A DNA stretch of 64,000 nt from Erythrophleum ivorense. Lineage: Eukaryota > Streptophyta > Magnoliopsida > Fabales > Fabaceae. The translations under genes and the position numbers were made by a program. The stretch is taken from contig JAIUCV010000011.1 of NCBI GenBank assembly GCA_026724425.1, positions 3,679,501 to 3,743,500 of the forward strand, in the 5' to 3' direction. Below the pieces are notes generated by a model that was given only the letters and a program-made list of their open reading frames with translations, did no database searches and was not told the origin of the DNA. This document shows, piece by piece, positions 51,492 through 64,000 of the stretch. How positions within the stretch are numbered: position 1 is the stretch's first letter; each line of letters begins with the position of its first letter.

Positions 51492-53262
51492 TTACGTGTC
51501 GCTATCCAATTGGCCTGCAACCCTTGACCCCCTGTAGGACCTACCCAGCCGCTCGCTTAGAGACACCAATGCCTGCCACGTGGCGTCACCTTCTTGGATC
51601 TGATTGTTGAATAGCAGGGCCCGCTTGGTCCTCGGGTCCCACAGCTTCCTCTGTATGGCGCTCAGATTGGTCGCCGCCACGTGCTCCAGTATCTCCCCCA
51701 GCTTCCCCACGTCCTTCTCCGCCACCGTCAGCGATATCTCCGCCCACCTCACAGCAGAGGCGAAGGGCAACCGGATGCCGTCGGCGATTATGACCGGCAC
51801 GCAACCCAACGCTACGGATTCCACCAGCCGAGGACTCCACGGGGCCCACCCCAGCGGGCACAGGCAGAACACTGACCGAGCAATCTCTGACTGGTAACCG
51901 GCGAACCTATGCCTCTGCAGGTAAAACCTCCGGTCGCCGTTGAATCTCCGCCATATCGCCGTCCGCACTCGCCTTTAAACAAGAACGACATGACGTCAAG
52001 GTCAACTCGGGAAGGGCAATGTGGTAAATTAACCAGAAAATGAAAGCAGATAATCCGACAGTTTCCAAAAGCGCAAAGCATGATTACAAGTTTGATTAGA
52101 AGGAGTTCAATTCAATGATGGGATTCATTACTTGCTGTAAAACCGTCCACTAACGTTCTTCGGATGGACCTCCATTTTGCCCCTGAAGAACACCCAAATG
52201 TCTCGCCGTCCGTCCACCGGAGCTTTCTCCAGCGTGTTCCGTAAGCTTTCCGGCGACACATAAGGTGGTATCACCACATTCTCAACGTCTTGGCACGGAT
52301 GCTTGTATTGAACACCGAACGTCTGTAATATAACCGAGTTCTTCAAGATTTCTAGTATCCCATCTGCAATCGCCACGTCCTCCTTCTCAAGCCCAAAAGA
52401 AAACAAAAAGAATTTCAAATCAGAGAAGACGCTGTCAAGATTTAAAACTCAGAAAGTAACATGAGAACGCTTACAAACAAAATATATGAAACGAAAATTT
52501 CAACACACCAGGGTGTGAAAACAAGCACCGAAGTCGTGTGAAGCGACGAAGACGTGGTCGGATCCTCTGCTTCGATTCCAAAATTGGTATTCGGAGGAGA
52601 TGAGTTGTACGGCGGAAGAGATAAGGGATCGCGCGTGACCAATCGCCGGGAAACCATTGACGGTACTGAAGTTGCAGGAGACGTAGATGGGTACGAAGAA
52701 GAAGTCAGCTTCGTATGGGTCAAATGTGCGCACGTCGCTCGTCAAAAGTGCTCTGTGAATGGCCACCTCAGAAGCAAACAAATGACTGCCACACCTATCG
52801 TTGGAAAGCCAATCGGTGTTATATTTCGGAGGCAAATCGTACACAAAAATCTTCAACTTCTTCAGTACACCTGTAGTATGAACATCCCATCAGTTATATG
52901 TCCCATTTTTGTGGCAAAAAGCAAAAAAAAAAGAGAGCAAAACAGGTTGAAAATTTGGTTGTACCTTGAGTGGTTTGAGGTTGTTGGGGAGCGATGTAGG
53001 TGGATTCGAAAAGGGCACGAGAGAGAAGGGTGGATTTGGAATTGGAGACATGGGTTTTGTGGAGAGAGCTGAGTTTAGCTTGGGGATTATTGCTGATGAG
53101 ATAGGAGGTGAAGAAGTAAAGGGAGAGAGAAAACCAGAGGACCCATTTGTAATATTTATAAAAGCAGCTCCGTTCTTGTTGCGGCCTGCTGTGTCTGTGC
53201 AGGAACTTCATCCTGACATAGAACACCCTGTTCTTTGTGGTTCTAATCTTCTGTTCCACCAT
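51492..53262 (-). CDS. IRX7: Glucuronoxylan glucuronosyltransferase, GT47 exostosin family (FRA8/IRX7/F8H-like), 4 exons
   Basis: Golgi type II membrane glycosyltransferase needed for glucuronoxylan synthesis in secondary walls (role known from FRA8/IRX7; the proposed acceptor is the xylan reducing-end sequence). Exons, in transcription order, are 53262-52965, 52870-52509, 52382-52132 and 51972-51492, giving 463 residues; FRA8 is about 448 and F8H about 469. A short basic cytosolic tail precedes a transmembrane anchor at about residues 38-56 (YKWVLWFSLSLYFF). A variable stem follows, then the GT47 domain: KIFVYDLPPKYN, DFFFVPIYVSCNFST, GSDHVFVASHDFG, VVIPPYVSPESL and RDIWVFFRGKMEVHPKN. The block CPLGWAPWSPRLVESVALGC then leads into VPVIIADGIRLPF. 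Exon 4 is GC-rich compared with its surroundings. Intron 2 ends in a tandem GAGAAG acceptor. FRA8 and F8H co-orthologs cannot be separated here. Confidence 0.95.
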
Positions 53263-55009
53263 TTCATTTAAAAATCAAAGAAAAACGCAGGAGATGTGTA
53301 TCGTAGAACTGGTAGTTGGGATAGAGCTTTCGGATTCTGGTCAGGGAGGAGAAGAAGAGGAAGAAGAAGAAGTAGAAACTAAGAAACAGTGAAAGGAACG
53401 TGAAGGAGGACGGAGGGTATGAGTTTGTTAGTACTTCGTTTTTGCACCAAAAATAAACATAATAATTAATAAATAAGGAGCATTTGTTATTTTCTTACAG
53501 GGTCTGGTCTGGTAGAGAAATTGGAATTGCTGGCCAATTATTGAATGAACATTTTAAATTATTTATTTATTAAAGAAAAGAAAATGTCGTGCAAAGAGTA
53601 GTAGAGAGAGAAGGAAGTTTCAGAGGTCACATGGTAATGGATCAGAATGGAGTTCGACGGTGCTCTCGGTTACTATGCTGCTTTGCAGTCCTCTCAGAGT
53701 GCTTGTCGATTTTAATGACTTAAATGCCCCCACTATTCCGTTGTCTACTTGTTTAGTGGGTTCGTTTGATAAAATAAATTATATTATGTCCAACATTAAT
53801 TAAATCCCAATGGCTGAAACATCATATTCAAAATTTTACGTTAGTTTTTAATTACCAAATTAGGAATGGCAAAATTTTCCAATTTCGAGAATTCCTGCAA
53901 GGATTATTCTATTTAAAACTTGCAATTGAAGATTTTTTTTTATTTGCGAGAGTGGAAAAAAAAATTTCTTCAAAAATAATTTGAAAATGGTTGGAGGTCA
54001 TACTTTTTGTCTCATTAGTTTCACCTGAATACTTTTTTAAATTTTTATCTATATATATTATTAACTTTTACTTTTTTAGTTATTTTATCCTTTATTTATA
54101 TTTATATTAATTTAAAAATTTTATAAAAATTATGATATTTTTTTACTGGACCAAAATAAAATGAAACTTTAAATTACTAAAAGAATTATTATCTCATTTT
54201 ATGTGTCTGGTTAGTTATTTGAAATTACGTGATATTACTTGAATCAAGAGAATTAGAAACCCATATCTAAAGATTAACATATTAAGCATCAAAAGATTTC
54301 AAAATTTAAGAATTATATATATATATGGTGGTGGTATTATTGGTGGTGTGAGTAGGCAGCACATTTTGGTCGGGCGAATGGATGTGGCAAGTAATGATAT
54401 GTGATATGAGATATAGCGTAAAACATGGTGTTAAACAGCATAAGATGTGTCTGGTCATTCTTGAGGAAGAAACGCAGCTAATACAGCTAAGCTTAAGTGG
54501 TTTAAAGCCCCAAAAACACACACATGATGTCCAGGGTGGTTTTATTTTTTATTTTTTTCAAAGAAATTCCCTTTCTCACTGTCTTTTGAATTAATTATTG
54601 GGTTTGGGATTGAAAGTTGGATAAGATTATTAAGTACAATTAATTAGTTGGCAACCCATCGGGGATTAGTGGTAAATTAATACAAAGTGATGAGATGGAG
54701 TGCTATATTTTCTGTGGAAACAAACAATTGGAAAGTTCCACATGGGATGGGAATTTGGAATATATTAGAAGGACACAAAAAGTTTGAACGGACAGTGAAC
54801 AATAAATTAAAACTAATTAAGAACAAAAAGATTGTGGGACTTTGCGTTATGGAGCACATCAATCGGTTTGAAAAGACTTTAGCCACTTTAAGTTTAGATT
54901 TTTTAAAAAATTTATTATAAAAAAAAACCTCTATACACTTTAATTCTCTATATTATTCTCTCTTCGAAATTTATAAAAAATTTATAATAAAAAATCCTAA
55001 AACATCTTA
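53263..55009. other. GT47 upstream region and spacer
   Basis: Begins with the GT47 gene 5' UTR and promoter, purine-rich at 53330-53400 (pyrimidine-rich on the coding strand). After about 53750 it is AT-rich, with no gene recognised. Confidence 0.5.
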
Positions 55010-55458
55010 AGTTGCGTTTGGTTGCTAAAAAATAGTGTTAAAATAATAGAATGTTGTACGGCATTTATGCATTATCTCCGTTTGGTTACAAGAAGACCAA
55101 GGTAGCATATTCCATTGATTTAGTTCCATTCCACCGTATGCAAGAACGAGAATTCCACCCCAAAATTGATGGAATGAGGTAGAAGAAGGTGAATGAATGA
55201 CACATATATATTATTTTTTTATTTATATATTATTTTTATTTAATTAAATAATAAATAAAATTATATTCTATTCTTTCATACGATATACTAAACATATTTA
55301 TATAAGTTATAAAATTTTTTTATTTTTTATTTTTATTTTTATTCTATTCCATCAAATTTTTTATAACAACTAAACATGTCTTTATACGGTACAATATTTT
55401 TTTTTATTCCTTTTCATTCTTTTTCAATTCCATATGATTCTCGTAACCAGACGCACCC
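55010..55458. mobile_element. Tourist-like (PIF/Harbinger) MITE
   Basis: The 449-base element is flanked on both sides by TTA (55007-55009 and 55459-55461), the 3-base target duplication typical of PIF/Harbinger. Left end AGTTGCGTTTGGTTGC matches the inverse of the right end, GGGTGCGTCTGGTTAC, at 12 of 16 positions. This resembles the TGTTTGGTT-type termini of Tourist elements. A second CGTTTGGTTAC occurs at about 55079-55089, and inner words (TTCCATTCC, GTACGG/TACGGTAC) are also inverted. It has no coding sequence, and the right half is very AT-rich. Confidence 0.6.
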
Positions 55459-55461
55459 TTA

Positions 55462-58400
55462 CATATTACTTTATTTACTTTGCTCCACGAATCACTGATA
55501 AACATGAGACCTTCAAATTTCTCAGCCTTATCACAAAATTTACTCTGAAATTAGTGAAATGGCTGTTCTGCTCATAATAATAAAATTATAATTAAACCAT
55601 ACTTTTATTAATCAATAGGCATAGCTTGGCTAACACATGGGAAAAGAGAGGAAAAGAATGAGACGATTGATTTCCTTTTAATTAACAAGTCTTACACGGC
55701 AAGAATTGAATTTTCTCTCTCTTGAAAGGGCACGCATACGTGGGAAAACAAGCAAGAAGTGGAGATATATATAAAGGAAATGTTCAAATTAAAAGAGTGT
55801 CAAAAAAGAATCCAAATGGAAAACCAAGGACTTTTGGACCCATGATTTGAGAAGCAGGATTATCTCAATTTAACACGGTTTTGTAAAGGAGGAGCAATTA
55901 AGTAATTTGCTTGTGCATTCAGTTGAAAAACAGTGGGAGGATTAGTATCTATCACCTAAAGTGATACCTAGCAGAGATATTCTAAATGGAATTAGATTTT
56001 TCATGTATGAGTTTGTGTGAGGTAAGAATTCAAAATGGCACAAGATTACTCGCCACAGCAACCTTATCCAACTAATGTGTCTGCCTACGTTGACATCATT
56101 TCCTTGACACACACAAAGTTGCACATAAATTTTTAAATCTACCTAATTAATCTATTAAATAATACAGATGTATAAAATTAATTAAATATATAAGTATTTT
56201 AGATCTTTTTTTATTACTATAAATTACATGTAGCGGGTTATATGTCTGTTTAATAGAAAATTTGATAAATCTAATATATTAAAAATATATTGACTACATT
56301 AATTGTAATATAAACGCATAAATATGTCAGTATACTTTTTTTGTAAGAATCACCCATGAAATGCTTGTACATACATAAGTCAACTAAATCTACTTAAGAG
56401 GTATGAGTCTCTTGAATTGTTTAGTGTATTGTTATATAAATAAAATACATATGACTAATAATAATAAAAATAGATATCATATTTCATACTTTTTGATATG
56501 TTAATTAACACCAAACATATTAAACATTGAAGATTTTGGATACTTTCTTATGTTCAAGATATCAAAACGAATACCAAACACTTATTTTATTTATTTATCA
56601 TTAACTTTGTGTATTTATCTTCAAAAACTGAACTCCATCTTAATTTCTCAAAGTTATAATGGTGGCAACTTTCACGGGGCAAATAAAAAAGTCTCCGGCG
56701 CAAAGATTGCGTCTCGGACCCATTGAACCTGCAAAATAGATGATGCTGATTCAAGTTGAATCTTCGGATTAGATTAGGATCGAAGACAATAGAACAGGAA
56801 CGCAGTTGAAGTAAGAAAACTAATGATTGTAAAAGTGGGGTCCCACCCTGCACATCACCTTCTCCTATAATCATTCTTTTATAATTCTATTTCTGATTGT
56901 TTTCATTCTCTTTGATGGTTTCTGGTAGGACATGAATTTCCAATTCCAGTATTAGTTTTGTTATTTTTAAAAAATATATTTTGTGGGCGAATCTGTATAA
57001 TATTGCTGATTTTGGGTGCAATTGTGTGAATCTTCAAAGCATTGCTTAAGTTATTGCCCGGATTGGTGACAAATTAGGAAGCTTCTCGTACCTAATCAAC
57101 AACCAACATGTAATGGTTAACAATGTTTTACTACCTTATTCATCATAATTAGTGTTAATTTAATATTCCCCAAAATTTGATTTAGATTATAGGTCAATTT
57201 ATTCTTCCCCAACTTGGGATTTTCTTATATAAATAAGATATTGCTATTAGCTTGTATCTCTCAAATTCAGGGCAATTCTTCAATGCAATAGGATATTTCA
57301 GTGTACTTGTGCTATTCCATGTGGTCAATATAATTTTGCCTCCGCAGTGCCACGTTGCATAGTTTGATGAGTGCGTAAGAAGTTGCCAAAGTTAGTAGAA
57401 GATCTAACAAACTTAAAAATGAAATACAAAATTGTCAATTTAGTCCCACTAAGTTTGGCCAATATTTAAATAGCCTTTGGTGTTGAAACTTGCAATTTAG
57501 TTCACATAAATTGTTTATTTCTGAAAGAAACCCAAAAACACTTCCCTCCCTCCCCCCCCCAACACACACATTTTTAAGGTATTTGAAAAAAAGAGACTTT
57601 TCTTGGATGATAATGGCTAATTGTAGGAATGAAAAATTAATGGATTTTATAGAAAAGTTAATTAATCATGTACAAAAAATACAGTAATAGTTGATTGTAA
57701 GGATAAGAAGTCAATTAATTCAATAAATAAGTTCATTTGATTGTACACAGAAAGAAGTTAATTGATTAACTAAGTCAATTGATTCAATAATATTAATTGA
57801 CTACGATGATTAGAAGTTAATTGATTTTATAAATAAATTGATGCTAATTATGCATTAAAAAAAAAACTAACTTTAAAGGGGCAAAAAGTCACTTGTCAAT
57901 GAATGGTTTATAAGATTGTAAACCAACCAACTTTAAGGTTAAGGTAATTAAATGTAGTTTGAAGGTCATTAGCCAATCTAAAAAGGTAGCAACAACAATA
58001 ATAATAAGGCATTTTTTAATTAGGTGCTATCGGTCGTATGAATTAAATGACGCTATGAAATTATATTATAAATCATATTTTTAGATAATTTATTTAAATT
58101 TAAATCTTTTTTAATAGTCTTGTTTATAGTTTTTCGTGGTCTTCTTTAACTTCTAATTATTAGATCATCCTCCATTTGATCTTCTCTTCTTACTAAAGTT
58201 TTTATAGATTTTTTTTACGTATGTTTAAACCATCGAAGACGTCTATCTAAAAAGATAATGATAAAAATTATAAAAATCAAAATAATTTTGTTATTTCATA
58301 ATTTAGTAAATAAACATATCAACTCTATTTAAATATAAGTATGTTAGGCGTATTTTAAAATTTTAATGTCTTGTAACAAGTTAATATAAGTTTCGCATAA

Positions 58401-61400
58401 CACTAATGTTGCTATATCTCAGTATGCAGTGACATGGGTGGGCATTACCTGGGGCATGGAGAAAGCATATCAAATTTAAGTATTTCAGGGGTAATGGCTG
58501 ACGGTTGGCATTGAAAAATAGGGACGACCCTATTACAAACGCATGATACTGCGATGACCCTACGATTCAAAACGTACGCCTGGAAAAAGATATGTCCTTT
58601 TGATTTTTAACCCACATTTACAACTTTTTAGGGCCGTTTTTTTTACTGTTCCCAAAAAAATTGACTTGATAAAAGTTTTTATTAATTAAGTAAAGAATAA
58701 CACAGTGATATAGTCAATATTTTAGTATTATATTGAATCTTAGAGCTACGTAAGAAATTATCTTTCCATAATTTTTATATAATGTTTATTATATTTTATA
58801 ATTATTATATAATAATATTTTTTAATTTTTTAAAAATTAGAGCACAAAAATTATGTCTTTTTTCAAAATTATCTTTTTCATTTTTTTCACTGTCATGTTT
58901 TTTTTAATATTTTGCATAAAAAATCGTAGTGAAGTTTTACTTTTTATTTTTTATTTTTTATTTTTTAACCTTTTGGGTTGCATTATCACAGAACGTGGTT
59001 AAAAAGGTTTTTAAAGAAAGAAGGACCACAAGGGAATGGCCCATAATTGCACGATCTGACTAGGTACTTTTTGGGCTTTAACCCAATAATGGTAGGGATC
59101 CAGATAGACTAGGACAAGCACGATTTGTGGGTCCCTTATTTGTTTTCTTTTTTCTTTTTTCTTGCTCATAGACAAGAGGATAGTAAATACTAAATAGGCC
59201 CATTAGGCTTCCAGACAGGGTTAGGGCTATCTTGTGATGGCACTGCAGCAATGACGAGTATCACTGCATCAATTAAGTATATATAGCGTTGATGCATTAG
59301 CATTACAAATATTCCTCAAAATGGACAAATATGGTTGATAAAAACGCCATACCCTAAAACTAAAAAAGTGAAGTAATGCATTGAGAAGGGAGGGGCCATA
59401 ACTCTAGGACCCTCCCAAAAGGCCCCAACATTTGTTTATATGCATGGACCCTAGAGCCCAGTGGCGTGAGCTGGGTTAGCACATGCTTTAGTCGAAATAA
59501 AGACGGGACAGGATCCTAAAGATCGAATCTTCCAAATTATTAGTGATAAAAGGTAAATGTAAATTGGCTTGGCTATGGGAACATGTTGCCATGTGCTTGT
59601 GACAGTATAGGCGCATAGCTTCACAGGCATTGGTTGGCAAAGTGTATCTCCCTGCTTCTCAACAATACTTTAGCTTTTCTGCTTCCAATTTTCGTCCCTT
59701 ACCAAAGAACTATTGTCAACTCTCAATAGGAATGCGATGCTCATAGGTCAGGCATATATGCTGTCCATGAAAATAGGGTCAGCTTTTTTTCTTTTTTTGG
59801 TTGAACAGATTTGATCAACTATTCATCTTTCAATAGAGTCTATCTTTATTCTTCTACATTGCTACAAACAAGAATATATATATATATATATGCAATAGAA
59901 GATGGCACACAACTCAAGTAAATTATTAACGGTTGGTCCATGCTAACTGCTATGGCTTCCACCGGTGACGTGGGAAGTATAATTTCACTGACATGGAGAT
60001 CCCAATGATTAATATTGTGGCTGCAGGCTGCAATATTGCTCAGATCATTCTCAGGATTTCTATATGACGCAGGCTAATTAGCTCCCATATGATATCTTCT
60101 ACTAAATTTGTGTTTGTTTATGGGGAAGAGACGAGTAAGGGTTTTGTAGTCCAAGTTTGGTTTTCATTTTTCTCTTTCTTGACTAAAGTGCAACGGAAAG
60201 TACTGTTGTGCAAGCATGGTAGTGCTCTTTGGTATCTGTTTCGTCCTCTTTCTCTTAGTTCTTTGACGTCGCCGTGCGGTTTCCTCTCATTCATATTCTT
60301 ACTAAGGGGAACGGACACAAACCTTGGAATTTTCTTCAATATTATAGTTTAACATATGATGTCAGCATTTAGCTTTGAAAAGTAGCTGATGGAAACAGTT
60401 TCTGAGAAGGAGAAATGTGGAAGCATATTGTAGCCAAGGCATAATAATAATGAGAACACCAGCAATTCCGCATATCATATATAGACCCTTCAATTTTCTT
60501 ACTTTGTATAATTCCAACTCACATTTTCATAAGGTTATGATCAGATTAGTGTTGTTTCTTAAGGGAACGCTCCCACAATGCAGTGAATGCAATGATAAAC
60601 CTACACTAAATTTGGCATTCTTGATTCTCTACCCCTTTGTATTTAATACCTGTGTAATTGTTCGATCATAGTTAGTTTTATATGTGATTTAAGTATATTA
60701 TGATTTAAATGAAATTAGAGTACCCAATGAACCCAAGCTTTCTTCCGAGTGTTAATTATTTTCAAGTCATCCAAATTTAAATTACAGTCATAACCAAAAC
60801 TAACTTTAAAAAAATTAAAATAAATTTTTATTTTCTATACAAACTGTGGAGAAATCATCCCAATTAGTGTTTTCAATTATTAAAAAATTAGGAGAAATAA
60901 CACTTACCCGATTTGATTGCCTCCTATTGTAAAGTCTATCCCAGTCTAAAAATTATAGCAATTGGCCTCCTAACATATTAGTCCCACGATATTAAACCCA
61001 TATCATATAAATTTAGAAGTTTTAAATATATAAAATTATTAAAATATCCTTCCTATAATTTAATACTCATTTATCCTCTTCTTTATCTTCTCCAACTAAA
61101 AATATATTCAAGTATCCATGACTTCCTTGTTTTCCTTAGTCTCACCTCCACGCACCTCCCTACTCTTATCAAATACTCCACACTCTAAAAGCTCTTTCAA
61201 CTAAAAAAGAAAAAAACCTCAAGCACCAAAGAATTAATGAGACAAGTCCAAGAACAGCCATTTTACTAATTTCATAGTAAATTTTGTGAAAAGATTGAGA
61301 ATTTGAAGGGTCTCATATTTATCAGTGATTGATGAAGCAAAGTTTAAATTATCCTGGGCAACAAGAGTAAGTCATAACCAGAGGTAATTGAAAAATGAAA

Positions 61401-62864
61401 TGAAAGTTTTAGAGTAAGTTGTTATGAAGTGCACTTATATTAGTTCTGACTTATTTTTCCTGTTACCTGTACATAGCAATTAGTATTCCTTATATAAAGT
61501 GTCAAAAGAATTTTTTTTAAATCTGATTTTGTTTTACATACCAATAAAAGGTCGATGTGGTTTACAGTTTATGCTGCATTTATAATCATGCGTGGGTGAG
61601 GAACCAACCTACATCTTTGGAGCTTATTCGAAAAGAAATCAAGTGAGCGAAAAAAAGTTGTACTGTTTAAAGTGGATGAACTAAGCTAAGATCATATAAG
61701 TGAGTTGGCTCAAAAATTTAATAGAGTCTTACATTAGGATGCATGTGTTTTGTAAAAAGCCCAAATGAGTATGGTTCAAGCCAAATTACAAAAATTTATT
61801 AATTTGATTTTTTATTATTTAGTTTTCCCGTCATCTCGCTAAAGTTTAATACAATGAAAAAAATTATCCATTTACCAAAATTAAGTTTTTGATATGTTAT
61901 GTGTGGTGGCATGGCGTCATCTAATTAAATAAATAATTTAAAAAGGAAAATATTTATTTTTAATGAAGAAAAAAGGAAAATGTTAAAATAAAATAATTTG
62001 CATACACATTTCTTTTGAAGTATCTCGTTGGACTCTCACAATAAAATTAACAAATAAGTAAATCGTTAAATGTAGTGCCGAAATAAAAATTTTAAATTCA
62101 ATTTATAATGTTCTCAAACATTAAAAAAAAAAAAAACTTCAATGGATATTCAGATAAATAGATTGCTCAATTCAATTCAGACGTGATTATTAAATTTAAT
62201 CCAATTGACTTCCCACAAAATCTGAGTTCTAGCCTTCTAGTTGAGCTTTCTCGGCATCACATATATAAATAAATTCAGATAAATTGATTAAATCAGTTAT
62301 AAATAAATAAGTTAATACATGTAAATTTTATTAACAATTACGTCCAAGACGATGTTCCACTTAAAAATTTGTATATTGCATTAGCTTAACTATTTTAGTA
62401 GAAATGCATTTAAAAAAATTTTGATACGTGCAATCATATTGATTGATTATGGTGTCAACAAAACCAAAATATATGGCATTGCATAATTGATTGAATTGAA
62501 ATGATTATTGACATAATATAATTCCTGTGATTCAATAATTAGGAGATAAAGATTTTTTAGCTGAGTAAATAATTGAGTATTGCTTGACATAATTTTAAAT
62601 ACTCTTTTTCAACAAAGGATTTTACCCAAGTTATTAATTAATTGAAACTTCTCTGTTTTGCAAGGTGGCTGATCAGGAATTAAAATTTTCTTGATCATCC
62701 TATATTACAAGGAAATTTATAGGAACCAAACTTTTGAAGAAAAAGATTTTTAAAACAAATCAATTCTTTTTTAAAGCATAATTTAACCCTTCTTCTTGTG
62801 CATTTTAGACTAATCGTTTATTTCATATAGCTACTACTCTTGCATTATATATCATGGACGTAAC
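55462..62864. other. Gene-poor tract
   Basis: About 7.4 kb without a recognised gene. It contains degenerate AGAAGTTAATTGATT-like repeats (57640-57840), a short C run at 57550-57559, a TA run near 59876-59891 and several small open frames (e.g. 56587-56874 minus, 60089-60352 plus) with no domain I know. Confidence 0.45.
57640..57840 (+). repeat. Degenerate short tandem words (AGAAGTTAATTGATT)
   Basis: Variants of GAAGTTAATTGATT and AAGTCAATTGATTCAATAA recur at about 57651, 57707, 57743, 57768 and 57806 with spacings of about 25-55 bases. The pattern is imperfect and may be decayed tandem repeats. Confidence 0.45.
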
Positions 62865-63692
62865 GATGGCTTGCTCATGCTTCTTGTGTTTGTTGCCATT
62901 AGGGAAGAGCTATTCCTTTCGAATCTCAAGAACCAACAACTAACCAAAGTTCATTTTCTCAAGATTACCAATGAGAAACAAAAACTGGTGAAATTCGAAA
63001 GCAAAATGGGACAAAAAAGCCAAGCACCTCCTCCTCCTCATCATTCTTTGCCAGTTTGTCTAAAAGGCCTAAAAGAGGAGAAGACCATATCATGTTACAA
63101 GCACTTTTATGTGTGGATATGCTGATCATATTCGTGGTTACATTTTGTGGGCTTGGTACAACTTTGTCTCTCTGATCAGTGTATGGAACTACTTTGGGAG
63201 GGTCTCTGTTGGGTTAGCCTCTGATATCTGCTATGCTCTTCTTCTCTGTCTTTGGCTACGTTCTGATAGTCCTATCCTTCGATGGTGCACTCTATTTAGC
63301 ATCTGGTAACATTAGATTCTCATATGGTGCTCAGCTGCCATTGATTTTTGCTACCATCTCTCAGAGATCTTTGGCCTAAAGAACTACAGCACACTACCGA
63401 TTTGTAGGCAATTAGGAAGCGCTCCTGCTTCTTCTGTGATGAATGTGTGAGTGACTGGGATGCAAAGAATTTGATTGAAATAGGTGGCCAAACCCTACAA
63501 ATTATTCAGGATAGAGTGCTATTTAGCGTTGGAGAGGATTGTTACAGATCGATCATCTTTTGTCATTTGGGCGGTTTGGTGCTCTTGTTTCACTTCTTTT
63601 GGTGGAGAGGACAAGTGAATTTTATAGAGGATATTTATCACGAGTTTAAAGAGGACGATGAACAAGAAACAGGATTGCAGAATTATAAGAGG
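62865..63692 (+). pseudogene. Nodulin-like / NFD4-type MFS transporter, C-terminal half, frameshifted
   Basis: Pieces of a plant nodulin-like major facilitator (NUCLEAR FUSION DEFECTIVE 4-like) appear in family order but in different frames. From 62865: GLLMLLVFVAIREELF, then a charged cytosolic loop. From about 63080: GEDHIMLQALLCVDMLIIF, then FCGLGTTLSL. Next, in another frame, ISVWNYFGRVSVGLASDI (about 63175-63230). Then FDGALYLAS and SYGAQLPLIFATIS (about 63282-63360), which run into IFGLKNYSTL after a frame change. The end is EDCYRSIIF ... IEDIYHEFKEDDEQE (to 63692). The loop between GTTLSL and ISVWN (an IDN-G-I-SLG region in relatives) is missing. The N-terminal half of the transporter is absent upstream. 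It is almost certainly non-functional. Confidence 0.8.
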
Positions 63693-64000
63693 TGAAGAGC
63701 ATCAACAAGGATAGGCTTTTTGTTTGCACTCTGCAATATCAGTCTTGGAGTCGACCCATGTTTTCTTTTGTGCACGTTAAGATAGCTGTAATTGATAAAT
63801 GGGAGGCAGACTAAAAAATTATGTCTGGTTTCAAGTTGTACGTTTGTCTTCAAAGTTTTAAATAATAATGTGTACATATATGGCTGTCTTCTCTTTTGTA
63901 TACATTTTCTTTGAGGACAATCTTTTGTATACATATAAAGAGAAGTATCGTACGCTCCTTTTTTTTTTTTTTTTCTATTTTGAGTTTTGCAATTATTAAT
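63693..64000. other. Sequence after the MFS pseudogene
   Basis: No gene seen. It ends in a T run (63959-63974) and AT-rich DNA at the window edge. Confidence 0.5.

Noticed and set aside
51586..51897. Overlapping long open frames on both strands within GT47 exon 4
   Set aside because: Shadows of the GC-rich coding exon in other frames. The exostosin frame is clearly the real one.
56587..56874. 95-codon minus-strand open frame in the gene-poor tract
   Set aside because: No recognisable domain and no neighbouring exons.
60089..60352. 87-codon plus-strand frame and its antisense counterpart
   Set aside because: Low-complexity hydrophobic translation with no family resemblance. It does not join to the MFS pseudogene 2.5 kb downstream.
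1..64000. tRNA, rRNA, known conserved plant microRNA and CRISPR signals
   Set aside because: By-eye search for T-loop GGTTC-type motifs and common plant microRNA sequences found none convincing. CRISPR arrays are not expected in plant nuclear DNA, and the repeats seen are microsatellites or diverged duplications.

Overview
This is eukaryotic nuclear DNA from a flowering plant, most likely a eudicot; the species cannot be fixed from sequence alone. The evidence is AT-rich spacers, many short GT-AG introns, TA microsatellites, transposon remnants, and plant cell-wall families (xyloglucan endotransglucosylase and glucuronoxylan glucuronosyltransferase). I rebuilt exon structures by hand from reading frame, splice consensus and recalled family conservation. 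All seven gene models keep phase across every junction and give protein lengths normal for their families.

Layout. 1-3117: spacer and FUC1 upstream region. 3118-6091 (+): alpha-L-fucosidase FUC1, 3 exons. 6652-9617 (-): METTL21-type lysine methyltransferase, 9 coding exons, convergent with FUC1. 9618-16872: long AT-rich spacer. 16873-18017 (+): small RPA-like OB-fold/zinc protein, 3 exons. 18560-21941 (-): serine carboxypeptidase of the SCPL48/49 type, 9 exons. 25390-29038 (-): ESCRT-III subunit VPS24/CHMP3, 6 exons. 30868-32853 (+): decayed intron-containing RPA70-like pseudogene. 34571-35586 and 39985-40490 (-): two collinear pieces of a LINE-type ORF2, apparently one element split by about 4.4 kb. 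44368-45936 (+): XTH32-like gene, 4 exons. 51492-53262 (-): FRA8/IRX7/F8H-like GT47 enzyme, 4 exons. 53263-62864: gene-poor tract with a Tourist-like MITE at 55010-55458. 62865-63692 (+): frameshifted C-terminal half of a nodulin-like/NFD4-type MFS transporter.

The genes are independent plant transcription units, not an operon. Three act on glycans of the wall or secretory path (fucosidase, XTH, GT47), but their linkage is probably incidental. The most notable structures are the interrupted LINE, the RPA70-like pseudogene next to nested inverted repeats, the small RPA-like gene 14 kb away, and the degenerate MFS fragment. I found no convincing evidence of a wholly undescribed system.
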